DNA of 64,000 nucleotides from RGIG4576 sp964536025 (GTDB lineage: Bacteria > Bacteroidota > Bacteroidia > Bacteroidales > Muribaculaceae). Within the stretch, counting starts at the first letter, position 1; every line of letters begins with the position of its first letter. The DNA lies in the NCBI GenBank assembly GCA_964536025.1, contig CAZHXA010000004.1:25647-89646 (forward strand), in the 5' to 3' direction. The position numbers were made by a program, and so were the translations under genes. The notes under the pieces are model-generated. The model had not been told where the DNA came from. It did not search any database and was given only the letters and a program-made list of their open reading frames with translations. Positions 52,676 through 61,530 of this stretch are shown here, one piece after another.

Positions 52676-55605
52676 GAGAAGTGAGTGCTTCTAATGCTAA
52701 AAATATCGTGTTAGAAAGCTCAGCCGCAGCCCTTGATGAAGTGGTGGTAACAGCTCTTGGTATCAAAAAAGACAAAAAATCTTTGGGTTATGCTATCGAC
52801 GACTTGAATGCCGATGAATTGATGAAAAACAAGAGTGCAAATGCTCTTTCTTCATTGTCGGGTAAGATTGCCGGTGTAAACATCACGCAATCTTCAGGAG
52901 CTGCCGGTGCCGGTGCTCAAATCATTCTTCGTGGTGCAACATCAGTATCGGAAGGACGTGACTCTCAACCATTATTCGTGGTAGATGGCGTTATTTACGA
53001 CAACTCATCTTCTGTAGGTGGTAACTCGGCTTTCGATGGTTCTACAAATACATCAACAACAACATCAAACCGTGTGATGGATATTAACCCTGAAGATATC
53101 GAAAATATGTCGGTGTTGAAGGGTCCGGCTGCTGCTGCTCTTTATGGTTCTCGTGCTGCCAATGGTGTTGTCATTATCACTACAAAGAAGGGTAAGAGTG
53201 GTGCTGTTGAAGTAAACGTAAATGCTAAAATGGTTACTTCTTGGGTAACTAATGTTCCCGAAGCTCAAACTCGTTATCGCAGAGGTTTCATGGAAGACCA
53301 ATATGATGATGACGGAAAATATATAGGTACTGCTTATGACGATTTCTCTTATAATTCTTGGGGTACTCGTTATGAAGAAGGAGATAAAGTGTATGGAAAC
53401 AATATCGATGACTTCTTTAAGACAGGTACAATCTGGGATACTAACGTAAGTGTTGCCGGTGGTACTGAGAATAGTAACTTCTTCTTGTCAGGTTCTCTTT
53501 ATGATCAAGGTGGTGTAATTCCGGAAACAAAATATACAAAGAGTACATTCCGTTTCAATGGTGAACAAAAATGGAAAATGTTCACATTCAGTGCCAATAC
53601 TTCTTATTCACAAGCTCGTACCAATAAGACTTTGACTTCAGGAGGTCTTTATGGCTCAAGTGGTGATGGTGCTTTGGGTCGTCTTTACTGCTATGGTACA
53701 ACCGATGATATGACTCATTGGCAAAATGAAGACGGAACACGTTACCGTATATTCGGAGACCGTCTAGATCCATGGGAAGAAAGTGATAACCCTTATTGGA
53801 TTATCAATAAGAACTCTCTAAAAGATAAAACCGAACGTTTTACCGGTAGTTTTAGCGTGAAAGCCGATATTACCGATTGGTGGTGGATTTCTTATCGCAT
53901 GGGTATAGACTCTTATACTTCTGATTACATGAATCGTATTGCTCCGGGTGGAGTTGTAAAGAAAGATTGGCAAAGAGGTATGATGAGTGATAATACTCGT
54001 AAATATAACTACTTGACAACCAATTTGATGACAAACTTCAATAAGCAATTTGGAGACTTTAACGTAAACTTGATGCTTGGTACTTCAACCGATAAGACCG
54101 ACGTGAATACCACCAACCGTATGGCTTACAACTTCCAAGTTGATAATGTATTGGCTTATGGAAATGCTCCTACAGCTAACAAGAAGTTTGACTATACATT
54201 CACAAAGAAACGTCTTGTAAGTGCATTTGGTGAATTACGTGCCGACTGGAAAAACACAGTGTTCTTGACAGTGACAGGACGTAATGACTGGACTTCAACG
54301 CTTCCTATCGAAAATCGTTCTTACTTCTATCCATCAGTGAGTGGAGCTGTTGTATTCTCTCAATTCTTGCAAGACAGAGGTATTCTTGACCGTGACGCAT
54401 TCTTGACATTTGGTAAGATTCGTGCATCTTGGGCTAAGGTGGGTAAAGATACCGGAGCTTATGAAACCACCACATCTCTATGGCCGGTTGGTACATACTT
54501 GGATGGTATGACAGGTCTTGGAAACTCTTGGACTCGTGGTAACCCTGCTTTGAAGCCGGAAACTACAAAATCAACCGAAATAGGTGTTGAACTTCGTTTC
54601 TTGAAGAATCGTTTGAAATTAGATTATGCTTATTATACCAATGACTCTTATGACCAAATCGTTTCACCTCGTGGTGCTCAATCAACAGGTTATATATTCT
54701 GTTCAGTAAACGTGGGTAACGTGCTTAACAAGGGTATGGAATTAAGCGTAAGCGGAACTCCTATCGAAACAAAAGATTTCACTTGGGAAACCGGTGTCAA
54801 TGTAGCGGGTAACCGTGGTCGTCTTGAAGGACTTCCTAAGGGAATGGATATTATGTACTTGACCGACGTTCAATATGGTAATGCTCAAGCCGCATCTTAT
54901 TCTCCGGGTACATTTATGGGTATCTCAGGTAAACGTTGGGAACGTAATGAAGAAGGTAAGGTTGTGTTTGGTAAAGACGGTATGCCTAAGGTTGAAGCAA
55001 GCACAGTGTGCGTAGGTAATCGTGAAGCTAAATTCACCGGTGGATGGAACAATACATTCACTTACAAGGATTGGACCTTTAATATGCTTTGGGAATTCCG
55101 TGTAGGCGGTGATGTTTACAATAATACTGCTCGCACTATGATGAGTGCAGGTACAAGCCAATTCTCTGCCGACGTTCGCGACCAAAAACTTGTTCTTGAC
55201 GGTGTTGATGAAGCTAATAATCCTTATCACGCAGAATATGAGGCTAATAAGTCTTATGTTATCAATGGCGTTGAAAAGAGTGGTTACAATATCATCAAAG
55301 ATTACTATACCGGTTCTTATGCAAGTGAAACTGCAAACTATTTGACCGAAGTAAACTCTTTGCGTCTTCGCTCTTTGTCTGTTTCTTATAACGTACCTAA
55401 GAGCTTCCTTGAAAAGACTAAGGTTATCAAGCGTGCAAGTGTTCAAGCTACAGCTACCAACCTATTATTGTTTACTAACTACGACGGCGATCCTGAAGCA
55501 GCTGCATCAGGTTCAGGTGTGGGAGGTTCTTCATCTGTAGGTTTTGAAAGCTGCGGTGTTCCATCTACAGCAAGCTTTACATTTGGTGTTAACTTGACAT
55601 TCTAA
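52405..55605 (+). CDS. SusC/RagA family TonB-linked outer-membrane transporter (right)
   Basis: 1066 residues. Signal peptide and CarboxypepD_reg-like domain (1-~105) are the same as in the divergent susC; first change is Arg for Lys at residue 91. DEVVVTA at ~111-117, then its own plug (GKIAGVNITQSSGAAGAGAQIILRG in parts; PLFVVDGVIYDNSS; MDINPEDIENMSVLKGPAAAALYGSRAANG in parts) and barrel ending ASFTFGVNLTF. The plug signature and barrel are unlike the left gene, so cargo should differ. Partner SusD starts 25 nt downstream. Confidence 0.95.
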   Translation: MKKQCALFVALFLAFGNPLWSGSESTGFCAVAQTGKVSGVVKDTNGEPLIGASVLVKGTSTGVSTDIDGNFVLNCAPNATLVVSYVGYKNREVSASNAKNIVLESSAAALDEVVVTALGIKKDKKSLGYAIDDLNADELMKNKSANALSSLSGKIAGVNITQSSGAAGAGAQIILRGATSVSEGRDSQPLFVVDGVIYDNSSSVGGNSAFDGSTNTSTTTSNRVMDINPEDIENMSVLKGPAAAALYGSRAANGVVIITTKKGKSGAVEVNVNAKMVTSWVTNVPEAQTRYRRGFMEDQYDDDGKYIGTAYDDFSYNSWGTRYEEGDKVYGNNIDDFFKTGTIWDTNVSVAGGTENSNFFLSGSLYDQGGVIPETKYTKSTFRFNGEQKWKMFTFSANTSYSQARTNKTLTSGGLYGSSGDGALGRLYCYGTTDDMTHWQNEDGTRYRIFGDRLDPWEESDNPYWIINKNSLKDKTERFTGSFSVKADITDWWWISYRMGIDSYTSDYMNRIAPGGVVKKDWQRGMMSDNTRKYNYLTTNLMTNFNKQFGDFNVNLMLGTSTDKTDVNTTNRMAYNFQVDNVLAYGNAPTANKKFDYTFTKKRLVSAFGELRADWKNTVFLTVTGRNDWTSTLPIENRSYFYPSVSGAVVFSQFLQDRGILDRDAFLTFGKIRASWAKVGKDTGAYETTTSLWPVGTYLDGMTGLGNSWTRGNPALKPETTKSTEIGVELRFLKNRLKLDYAYYTNDSYDQIVSPRGAQSTGYIFCSVNVGNVLNKGMELSVSGTPIETKDFTWETGVNVAGNRGRLEGLPKGMDIMYLTDVQYGNAQAASYSPGTFMGISGKRWERNEEGKVVFGKDGMPKVEASTVCVGNREAKFTGGWNNTFTYKDWTFNMLWEFRVGGDVYNNTARTMMSAGTSQFSADVRDQKLVLDGVDEANNPYHAEYEANKSYVINGVEKSGYNIIKDYYTGSYASETANYLTEVNSLRLRSLSVSYNVPKSFLEKTKVIKRASVQATATNLLLFTNYDGDPEAAASGSGVGGSSSVGFESCGVPSTASFTFGVNLTF

Positions 55606-55630
55606 TATAGACCTTTAAATTATAACGTAT

Positions 55631-57493
55631 ATGAAACTATTAAAATCATTAATATTAGGTGTAGCATGCGTTGGTGCATTGACATCTTGCAACGATTGGC
55701 TTGATGTGAATGAAAATCCTAATTCAGCTACCGATAATGACGTGGCTTATTTCCAACGTCTTCCTCACATAGAATTTTATGTGACTCACGCTTATAACTT
55801 CTGTGGTATGCGTACCAATATGGGCTGTGGTGACTGGACTATGAACAGCCGTACATCTACTTATGGAGCATATTCACAATGGCAAATGTCAACATCTCCT
55901 ATAACAACGGCTTATCAATGGTTCTTTGTAGGTGCTGCTTCAAACTTCAATAAAATGTTTGAAAAAGCTAAAGAAGCCGGAGCTTGGCATTATGTGGGTG
56001 CAACACATGCACTTCGTGCTTACGGATTTATGCTTATGACCGATATTTACGGTGAAATGCCTTACACCGAAGCTCACTCTGATACAAATACTCCTTCTTA
56101 TGACACCGGTAGAACTATCTATGCAGGTTGTCTTAATGAAATCGATGAGGCTATTGCTTGCTTTGAAAAAACACAAGAGCCTCTTGCTAAATCGCTTTCT
56201 GAAGGTGATTATATCAATCATGGTGATACCAATAAGTGGATTAAATTCTGCTATTTGCTAAAAGCTCGTTGGTTGAATAAACTTAACAAGAAGGCTTCTG
56301 GTAAGGCTTCTGAACTTGAGTATGATGCTGAAGAAATACTTAACTGCTTGGCTAAAGCTCATCAAAGCAATGCCGATAATACTATTGTTTATCATTCTGA
56401 TGATACTAACCAAACTACCGACGTTTTAGGTTGGAGCGAGCCTGTAACTTGGAATGCTTTACACTCTGTTATAGGTATGAACAGCAACTATTATGTAACT
56501 GAAATGCTTGTTCAAAACTTGACTAACTTTGATGGTAAAAATGTAGAAGACCCTCGTGCCGATAGAATTCTTCCATGGGCTTATTCAGCTAAGAGTGAAA
56601 ACACTCCTGCTGAAATCAAGTGGAGCGAAGATGGAAATTGGCGTCGCACATTGGGTATCGATATGAGAACTCTTATCCGTACTCAAGGGGCTCCTTACAC
56701 AACATCATGGGATGCTGATAAGAAAGCTTATGTAATTAAATCAACCAACTCTGAACGTGAAGGCGATACAGTTTATGTACAGGAAAGAAGTACTTCTACA
56801 GGTTATGAAGGACATCCAAGTATTTTGTATCAATTTGACTACAGCAATCCTAAATCGGCTCTTTCAGGAACGTTCAATACTCGTGTAGATGCACCTACTT
56901 TGATGGGTTGTTATTATGAAGCATGTTTCATTAAAGCTGAAACCCTATTTAAATTGGGTAGAACAGATGAGGCTTTTGAAGCTTATAAAAACGGTATCAA
57001 AGCTCACATGGAAGTGATGAATGAACAAATCGCTAAATGGCAAGCAAGTACAACTGCAATTTCAGCAAGCCATAAAGATTGTCCTTCATTCCAAGTTATG
57101 ACAGCTGAAGAAATCGATGCTTATCTAAACAGTGATGCCGTGGGTTCAGCTGCAAATCTTACACTTGCAAAGATTATGACTCAAAGACACATTGCAATGA
57201 TGTTCTCTGTTGAACAATATAATGATATGCGTAGATATGACTGGAGTTCTGATGTGTTTATGAATTGGGAAATTCCGGCAGAATATGCAATCAATACAAC
57301 TGCACAAAAGTATATTCCTCTTGGAAAACATTTACGTCGTTGGAGACAATGTTCACATGAATATCAATACAATGCAGATAAGTTGCAAGCAATAGGTTCA
57401 CAAGTTCCAGGTGCTAATATGGAAGCCGGAAACTGGAATATGGCAGATGATGCTTGGACAATTAATGTATGGTGGGATTCTGATCAAAAATAA
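55631..57493 (+). CDS. SusD/RagB family outer-membrane lipoprotein (right operon)
   Basis: 620 residues. Lipobox LTSC followed by NDWLDVNENPNSATDND. SusD-like_2 type helices: HYVGATHALRAYGFMLMTDIYGEMPYTEA (in parts) around residues 117-145 is the family core, and the C-terminal MMFSVEQYNDMRRYDWSSDVF is also typical. Caps the right SusC. No glycoside hydrolase, peptidase or sensor follows, only a terminator, so this is a bare transport pair and substrate cannot be predicted. Confidence 0.93.
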   Translation: MKLLKSLILGVACVGALTSCNDWLDVNENPNSATDNDVAYFQRLPHIEFYVTHAYNFCGMRTNMGCGDWTMNSRTSTYGAYSQWQMSTSPITTAYQWFFVGAASNFNKMFEKAKEAGAWHYVGATHALRAYGFMLMTDIYGEMPYTEAHSDTNTPSYDTGRTIYAGCLNEIDEAIACFEKTQEPLAKSLSEGDYINHGDTNKWIKFCYLLKARWLNKLNKKASGKASELEYDAEEILNCLAKAHQSNADNTIVYHSDDTNQTTDVLGWSEPVTWNALHSVIGMNSNYYVTEMLVQNLTNFDGKNVEDPRADRILPWAYSAKSENTPAEIKWSEDGNWRRTLGIDMRTLIRTQGAPYTTSWDADKKAYVIKSTNSEREGDTVYVQERSTSTGYEGHPSILYQFDYSNPKSALSGTFNTRVDAPTLMGCYYEACFIKAETLFKLGRTDEAFEAYKNGIKAHMEVMNEQIAKWQASTTAISASHKDCPSFQVMTAEEIDAYLNSDAVGSAANLTLAKIMTQRHIAMMFSVEQYNDMRRYDWSSDVFMNWEIPAEYAINTTAQKYIPLGKHLRRWRQCSHEYQYNADKLQAIGSQVPGANMEAGNWNMADDAWTINVWWDSDQK

Positions 57494-57519
57494 TCGGAAT
57501 GTCATAATATAAAATAAGG

Positions 57520-57558
57520 CTGTGTCGTAATGCAAAAAACATTGCGACACAGTTTTTT
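57520..57558 (+). terminator. Terminator of the right susC/susD operon
   Basis: CTGTGTCGTAATG (57520-57532) / CATTGCGACACAG (57540-57552), one mismatch, six T. Confidence 0.9.
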
Positions 57559-58384
57559 ATTTTTGTTGCTTAGCGATAAATCGTGCTACAGAGTGGGCGT
57601 TGTTTGATTCGATTATTTCGTGTGCGATAGCCTTTATCTCGTCTACTGCATTTTCGGGAGCAACGGCATAATCGGCTATTTTCATCATTGGAATGTCGTT
57701 ACGATTGTCTCCGAATACTACCAATCGTTCTGCTCCGGTTTCGGTGGCAAGGCGACTCACTGCAACAGCTTTTGACACTCCGACAGCATAGGTTTCCATG
57801 AGTCCGGCTGAAGGGTCAAATATGTCGTGGTAATACACCGAAGAACACTTTATGTGTGTTATTACATCATTGTAGATGGGTGTGAGGCGATTGTAATCGT
57901 TCATGGCGAAGATAAGTAGAGCTTCATTGTCGCCTGTTTTGTAGTAAGGGTTGTTGAGGTTGAAAATCTTATTGGTGCATCTGCGTTCGTCTACAAATGC
58001 TTTTTCCTGTTCTGAAAGCGGTCCGAAATGATTTACTTCTATGCGATTACCTTTCCGGCGATACACTAAGGGTCTTAATCCGTGCGATTCAAATGTGTTA
58101 CACACTTGAATCGCGGTGATATTGTCGATGGGTGTGGTAGAGATGAATGATTGTGTTCCATTATCCCATGTTGCTGCTCCATTCATTACAATAAACGGCA
58201 GACGTGTATTTACTCTTTTCATAATGTCCTCTACAGTGGCAGGAGTGCGTGCTGTGGCTATGGTGAAATTCACACCATATTCACCGATAAGACGGTTAAG
58301 AAGCGTGATACTTTCATCACTGAGACGGGAATTTCGGTCGAGTAAAGTGCCATCGAGGTCGCTCACATATAATGTTTTATTCAT
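57557..58384 (-). CDS. Cof-type HAD-IIB family phosphatase
   Basis: 275 residues from ATG 58384; the frame is open upstream to 58474 but crosses a TATCTTTG promoter box (58429-58422). HAD motif I SDLDGTLLD (Asp9, Asp11), motif II TIATART, the C2B cap, and motif III/IV near the end GDNRNDIPMMKIADYAVAPENA (in parts). Cof-type enzymes dephosphorylate sugar phosphates, FMN or pyridoxal phosphate; the substrate is not readable. Monocistronic, tail-to-tail with the right susD. Confidence 0.93.
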   Translation of the reverse strand: MNKTLYVSDLDGTLLDRNSRLSDESITLLNRLIGEYGVNFTIATARTPATVEDIMKRVNTRLPFIVMNGAATWDNGTQSFISTTPIDNITAIQVCNTFESHGLRPLVYRRKGNRIEVNHFGPLSEQEKAFVDERRCTNKIFNLNNPYYKTGDNEALLIFAMNDYNRLTPIYNDVITHIKCSSVYYHDIFDPSAGLMETYAVGVSKAVAVSRLATETGAERLVVFGDNRNDIPMMKIADYAVAPENAVDEIKAIAHEIIESNNAHSVARFIAKQQK

Positions 58385-58421
58385 TTCGTTGGTTTTCTTG
58401 AAAATAAAATTGATTTTATTA

Positions 58422-58429
58422 CAAAGATA
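58422..58429 (-). promoter_or_regulatory. -7 box of the HAD gene
   Basis: TATCTTTG on the minus strand, 37 nt before ATG 58384; -33 weak. Confidence 0.5.
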
Positions 58430-58565
58430 GCAAGAGGTGAACTTTTGAATGAACTTTTTTGTTGCATAAAGCAAAAAAAATAATGTTTAACCTCATTGTA
58501 AGGGCTTAAAAAGAACTAAAATTGACAGTTTTTTTGCCGAAATTCAGTTTTTTGGCTTCAAAATG

Positions 58566-58596
58566 TTGATTATTAAACAGAATGTTTTTACCTTTG
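58566..58596 (+). promoter_or_regulatory. sigma-ABfr promoter of DUF177-rpmF
   Basis: TTG (58566-58568), 20-nt spacer, TACCTTTG (58589-58596). The expected transcription start (~58603) leaves only about 17 nt before the TTG start codon. Confidence 0.7.
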
Positions 58597-58619
58597 CACC
58601 GACTTAATAAAAATATACT

Positions 58620-59201
58620 TTGGGAAAGTTTGCAGCGTTTAAATTGCCTTTGCGTGGCATGACACGTGGTATTCAAGACTATGAATACACTCTGGATACC
58701 GAGTTTTTCAGAAATATGGAAAGCGAGGATATCTTGAAAGGTGATGTGAAAGTAATGCTTACAGTTAATTGTAAGGGAGATTATTATGAGCTGGATTTCA
58801 CAATGAAGGGACTTGTGTATATACCATGCGACCGTTGCCTTGACGAAATGGAGCATGAGGTAGATACAACTTATCATTTGTGTGTGAAATATGGCGACAG
58901 CTATAATGATGAAAATGACGAATTGCTGATAATCCCCGAGAGCGAAACCGGCTTGAATATAGCATATATGGTATATGATACGGTAGCTCTTACCATTCCT
59001 TTGAAGCATGTACATCCTGCGGGAAAGTGCAATAAAGGAATGACAAAACATTTGAAAATGTATGCTACTTCGCAGTTGGATTCCGATTCTGAAGATGAAA
59101 ACTTTGATGAAGAACTTGATTGCAGTGGCAATGAGAGTGATAATAATGCTCCGATCGACCCACGTTGGGAAGCTCTGAGAAAATTAACAGAAAATAATTA
59201 A
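58620..59201 (+). CDS. YceD/DUF177 family protein (rpmF-linked), TTG start
   Basis: 193 residues. It begins at TTG 58620: MGKFAAFKLPLRGM fits the start of Bacteroidetes homologs, an in-frame stop lies at 58608, and the next ATG would remove a conserved part. Conserved Cys70 and Cys73 in IPCDRCLDEME are the family hallmark. The C-terminal ~45 residues are highly acidic (DSDSEDENFDEELD). YceD proteins are encoded before rpmF in most bacteria and are linked to rRNA (23S) processing or L32 supply. rpmF starts 14 nt downstream. Confidence 0.9.
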   Translation: MGKFAAFKLPLRGMTRGIQDYEYTLDTEFFRNMESEDILKGDVKVMLTVNCKGDYYELDFTMKGLVYIPCDRCLDEMEHEVDTTYHLCVKYGDSYNDENDELLIIPESETGLNIAYMVYDTVALTIPLKHVHPAGKCNKGMTKHLKMYATSQLDSDSEDENFDEELDCSGNESDNNAPIDPRWEALRKLTENN

Positions 59202-59215
59202 AATTAAATAGAAAG

Positions 59216-59401
59216 ATGGCACATCCTAAAAGAAAACAATCTAAGACTAGAACAGCTAAGAGAAGAACTCACGATAAAGCTGTAACTCCAACTTTATCAC
59301 TTTGTTCTAATTGTGGTGCATGGCACGTTTGCCACACAGTATGTCCTGAATGCGGCTACTATCGTGGAAGAATCGCTATCGAAAAATCGGCAGCAGTTTA
59401 A
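59216..59401 (+). CDS. rpmF: 50S ribosomal protein L32
   Basis: 61 residues. N-terminal basic HPKRKQSKTRTAKRR, then a zinc-ribbon set: Cys30, Cys33, Cys43, Cys46 (Cys39 extra), the C+ zinc-binding form of L32. Co-transcribed with the DUF177 gene. A strong hairpin follows, separating it from fabH. Confidence 0.97.
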   Translation: MAHPKRKQSKTRTAKRRTHDKAVTPTLSLCSNCGAWHVCHTVCPECGYYRGRIAIEKSAAV

Positions 59402-59443
59402 TAATTAATTGTAACCAATTTTTTTGAAAGCAATGTGAGATAA

Positions 59444-59484
59444 TTATCCTAAATAAAGATACTAATTATTTAGGATAAATTTTT
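59444..59484 (+). terminator. Terminator after rpmF
   Basis: TTATCCTAAATAA (59444-59456) / TTATTTAGGATAA (59466-59478), a perfect 13-bp but A/T-rich stem, then T5. It may be partial, with read-through to fabH. Confidence 0.75.
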
Positions 59485-59510
59485 CGTATTTACACTTTTA
59501 AGTTGATATT

Positions 59511-60494
59511 ATGCTTAATGCTAAAATAACCGGAATCGCATCATTCGCACCGGACTTTAAGTTGACCAACGATGATTTGTCAAAGATGGTTGACACCAAC
59601 GACGAATGGATTACGACCCGTGTTGGTATCAAAGAACGCAGCATATTGAAAGAACCGGGAGCTGGCTCTTCTTATATGGGTATAAAAGCTGTGAACAAAC
59701 TACTTGCCGAAACGAGAGTTTCGGCTGAGGAAATCGATTTGGTGATATGTGCAACGTCAAATCCCGATTATCGTTTTCCGAGTACAGCTTCAATCATAGC
59801 TCATGGTTGCGGAATCGAAAAAGGATACGCCTACGATATTCAAGCTGCGTGTGCCGGCTTTATCGTGGCTATGCAAGCTGCCAATGCTTACATTAAATCG
59901 GGGCTTTATAAGAAAGTGATTGTGGTAGCTGCCGAGAAAATGTCAAGTATGACCGATTATCAAGATCGTAACACTTGTCCATTGTTTGGAGATGCGGCCG
60001 CAGCCGTTCTTGTGGAACCTACCGAAGAAAATATAGGTATTATCGATGGCGTTTATCATGTTAATGGAGAAGGCCTTTCTCACTTAGTGATGAAGGCAGG
60101 AGGCTCGGTAGAGCCGGCTTCTCACGAATCGGTGGATGCACGTCATCACTTTGTATATCAAGAAGGTCGCAATGTGTATAAGCACGCGGTAACCGATATG
60201 CTTGAGTCTTCTCAAGACGTGATGAAGAGAAATAATCTTACAATAGATGATGTGGATTGGTTTGTACCTCATCAAGCTAATTTGCGTATTATCGAAGCAG
60301 TAGGCGGACGTTTGGGTATAGATGAAAACAAGGTTCTTGTAAACATTCAGCACTATGGAAATACAAGTGCCGCTTCAATACCGTTGTGTATCGATGAATA
60401 CAAGGATAAATTAAAGAAAGGCGACAAGATAATTCTCACTGCATTTGGTGCGGGTTTCACTTGGGGAGCAATGTACATAGTGTGGGGATGTTAA
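59511..60494 (+). CDS. fabH: Beta-ketoacyl-ACP synthase III
   Basis: 327 residues. Thiolase fold with the FabH triad: Cys114 in QAACAGF, His254 in PHQANLR, Asn284 in YGNTSAAS. It condenses acetyl- or branched-chain acyl-CoA with malonyl-ACP to start fatty acid synthesis. DTNDEWITTRVGIKER near the N-terminus is typical. The plsX gene often found between rpmF and fabH is absent. Spaced 109 bp from rpmF and 122 bp from era. Confidence 0.96.
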   Translation: MLNAKITGIASFAPDFKLTNDDLSKMVDTNDEWITTRVGIKERSILKEPGAGSSYMGIKAVNKLLAETRVSAEEIDLVICATSNPDYRFPSTASIIAHGCGIEKGYAYDIQAACAGFIVAMQAANAYIKSGLYKKVIVVAAEKMSSMTDYQDRNTCPLFGDAAAAVLVEPTEENIGIIDGVYHVNGEGLSHLVMKAGGSVEPASHESVDARHHFVYQEGRNVYKHAVTDMLESSQDVMKRNNLTIDDVDWFVPHQANLRIIEAVGGRLGIDENKVLVNIQHYGNTSAASIPLCIDEYKDKLKKGDKIILTAFGAGFTWGAMYIVWGC

Positions 60495-60551
60495 TCTCTG
60501 CATTTCATGGATGATAATTCTTTGTAAAAGGATTATTGTCGACAAAAAAAC

Positions 60552-60574
60552 GCATCAATTTTGATGCTTTTTTT
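60552..60574 (+). terminator. Terminator after fabH
   Basis: GCATCAA-TT-TTGATGC (60552-60567) then seven T. Confidence 0.9.
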
Positions 60575-60616
60575 GTATAGTTTTATTAATTTCACGGAAA
60601 ATAATAATTATAAGAT

Positions 60617-61498
60617 ATGCACAGAGCCGGTTTTGTTAATATTGTGGGTAATCCCAACGTAGGAAAATCAACCTTGATGAATGACCTTGTGGGTGAACGA
60701 ATTTCCATTATTACATCCAAAGCACAGACTACACGTCATCGCATAATGGGTATAGTGAACACCGATGATTATCAAATTGTGTTTTCCGATACTCCCGGAG
60801 TGTTGAAACCGAAGTATAAGTTACAGGAAAGCATGTTGGAGTTTTCTAAAGGAGCTCTTACCGATGCCGATATCATAGTGTATGTTACCGATGTAATAGA
60901 GTCGCCCGAAAAAAACAAAGAATTTATAGAATCGGTGGCTAAGACTAATGTGCCTGTTTTGCTTGTAATCAATAAAATAGATTTATTGAAGGGGCAAAAT
61001 GACTTGATAAAGATAGTAGATTGTTGGAAAGAACTTATTCCGGCTGCCGAAGTGTATCCTACATCGGCAAAAGAGCATTTCAATGTGGATATGCTCATGA
61101 AACGTATTGTTGAACTTTTACCCGACTCTCCACCGTTCTTTGGCAAAGATGCTCTCACCGACAAACCTGCTCGTTTCTTTGTGACTGAAATCATCAGAGA
61201 AAAAATTCTCCTTGATTACGACCAAGAGATACCTTATGCCGTACAGGTGATTGTGGAAAAATTTGATGAAAGGGAAGACGGAATACATATAATGGCTGTT
61301 ATTTACGCGGAGCGTGACAGTCAAAAGGCAATACTTATAGGCAAGGGTGGTACAAAACTGAAACGTGTAGGAATAGAGGCACGAAAGGACATTGAAGTAT
61401 TCTTTCAAAAGCATGTATATCTTGAAATGTTTGTGAAAGTGGAAAAAGACTGGAGAAATAGAGAAAATGCATTGCGAACATTCGGATATATAGAATAA
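60617..61498 (+). CDS. era: GTPase Era
   Basis: 293 residues. G1 GNPNVGKST (11-19), switch I TSKAQTTRH, G3 DTPG (58-61), G4 NKID (~122), then a type-2 KH RNA-binding domain (~205-285, ILIGKGGTKLKRVG). It binds the 3' end of 16S rRNA during 30S assembly. Followed at 32 nt by der, another ribosome-assembly GTPase, with which it is probably co-transcribed. Confidence 0.97.
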   Translation: MHRAGFVNIVGNPNVGKSTLMNDLVGERISIITSKAQTTRHRIMGIVNTDDYQIVFSDTPGVLKPKYKLQESMLEFSKGALTDADIIVYVTDVIESPEKNKEFIESVAKTNVPVLLVINKIDLLKGQNDLIKIVDCWKELIPAAEVYPTSAKEHFNVDMLMKRIVELLPDSPPFFGKDALTDKPARFFVTEIIREKILLDYDQEIPYAVQVIVEKFDEREDGIHIMAVIYAERDSQKAILIGKGGTKLKRVGIEARKDIEVFFQKHVYLEMFVKVEKDWRNRENALRTFGYIE

Positions 61499-61530
61499 AA
61501 AAAGTAATAACGACAAAAATTGATATAATA

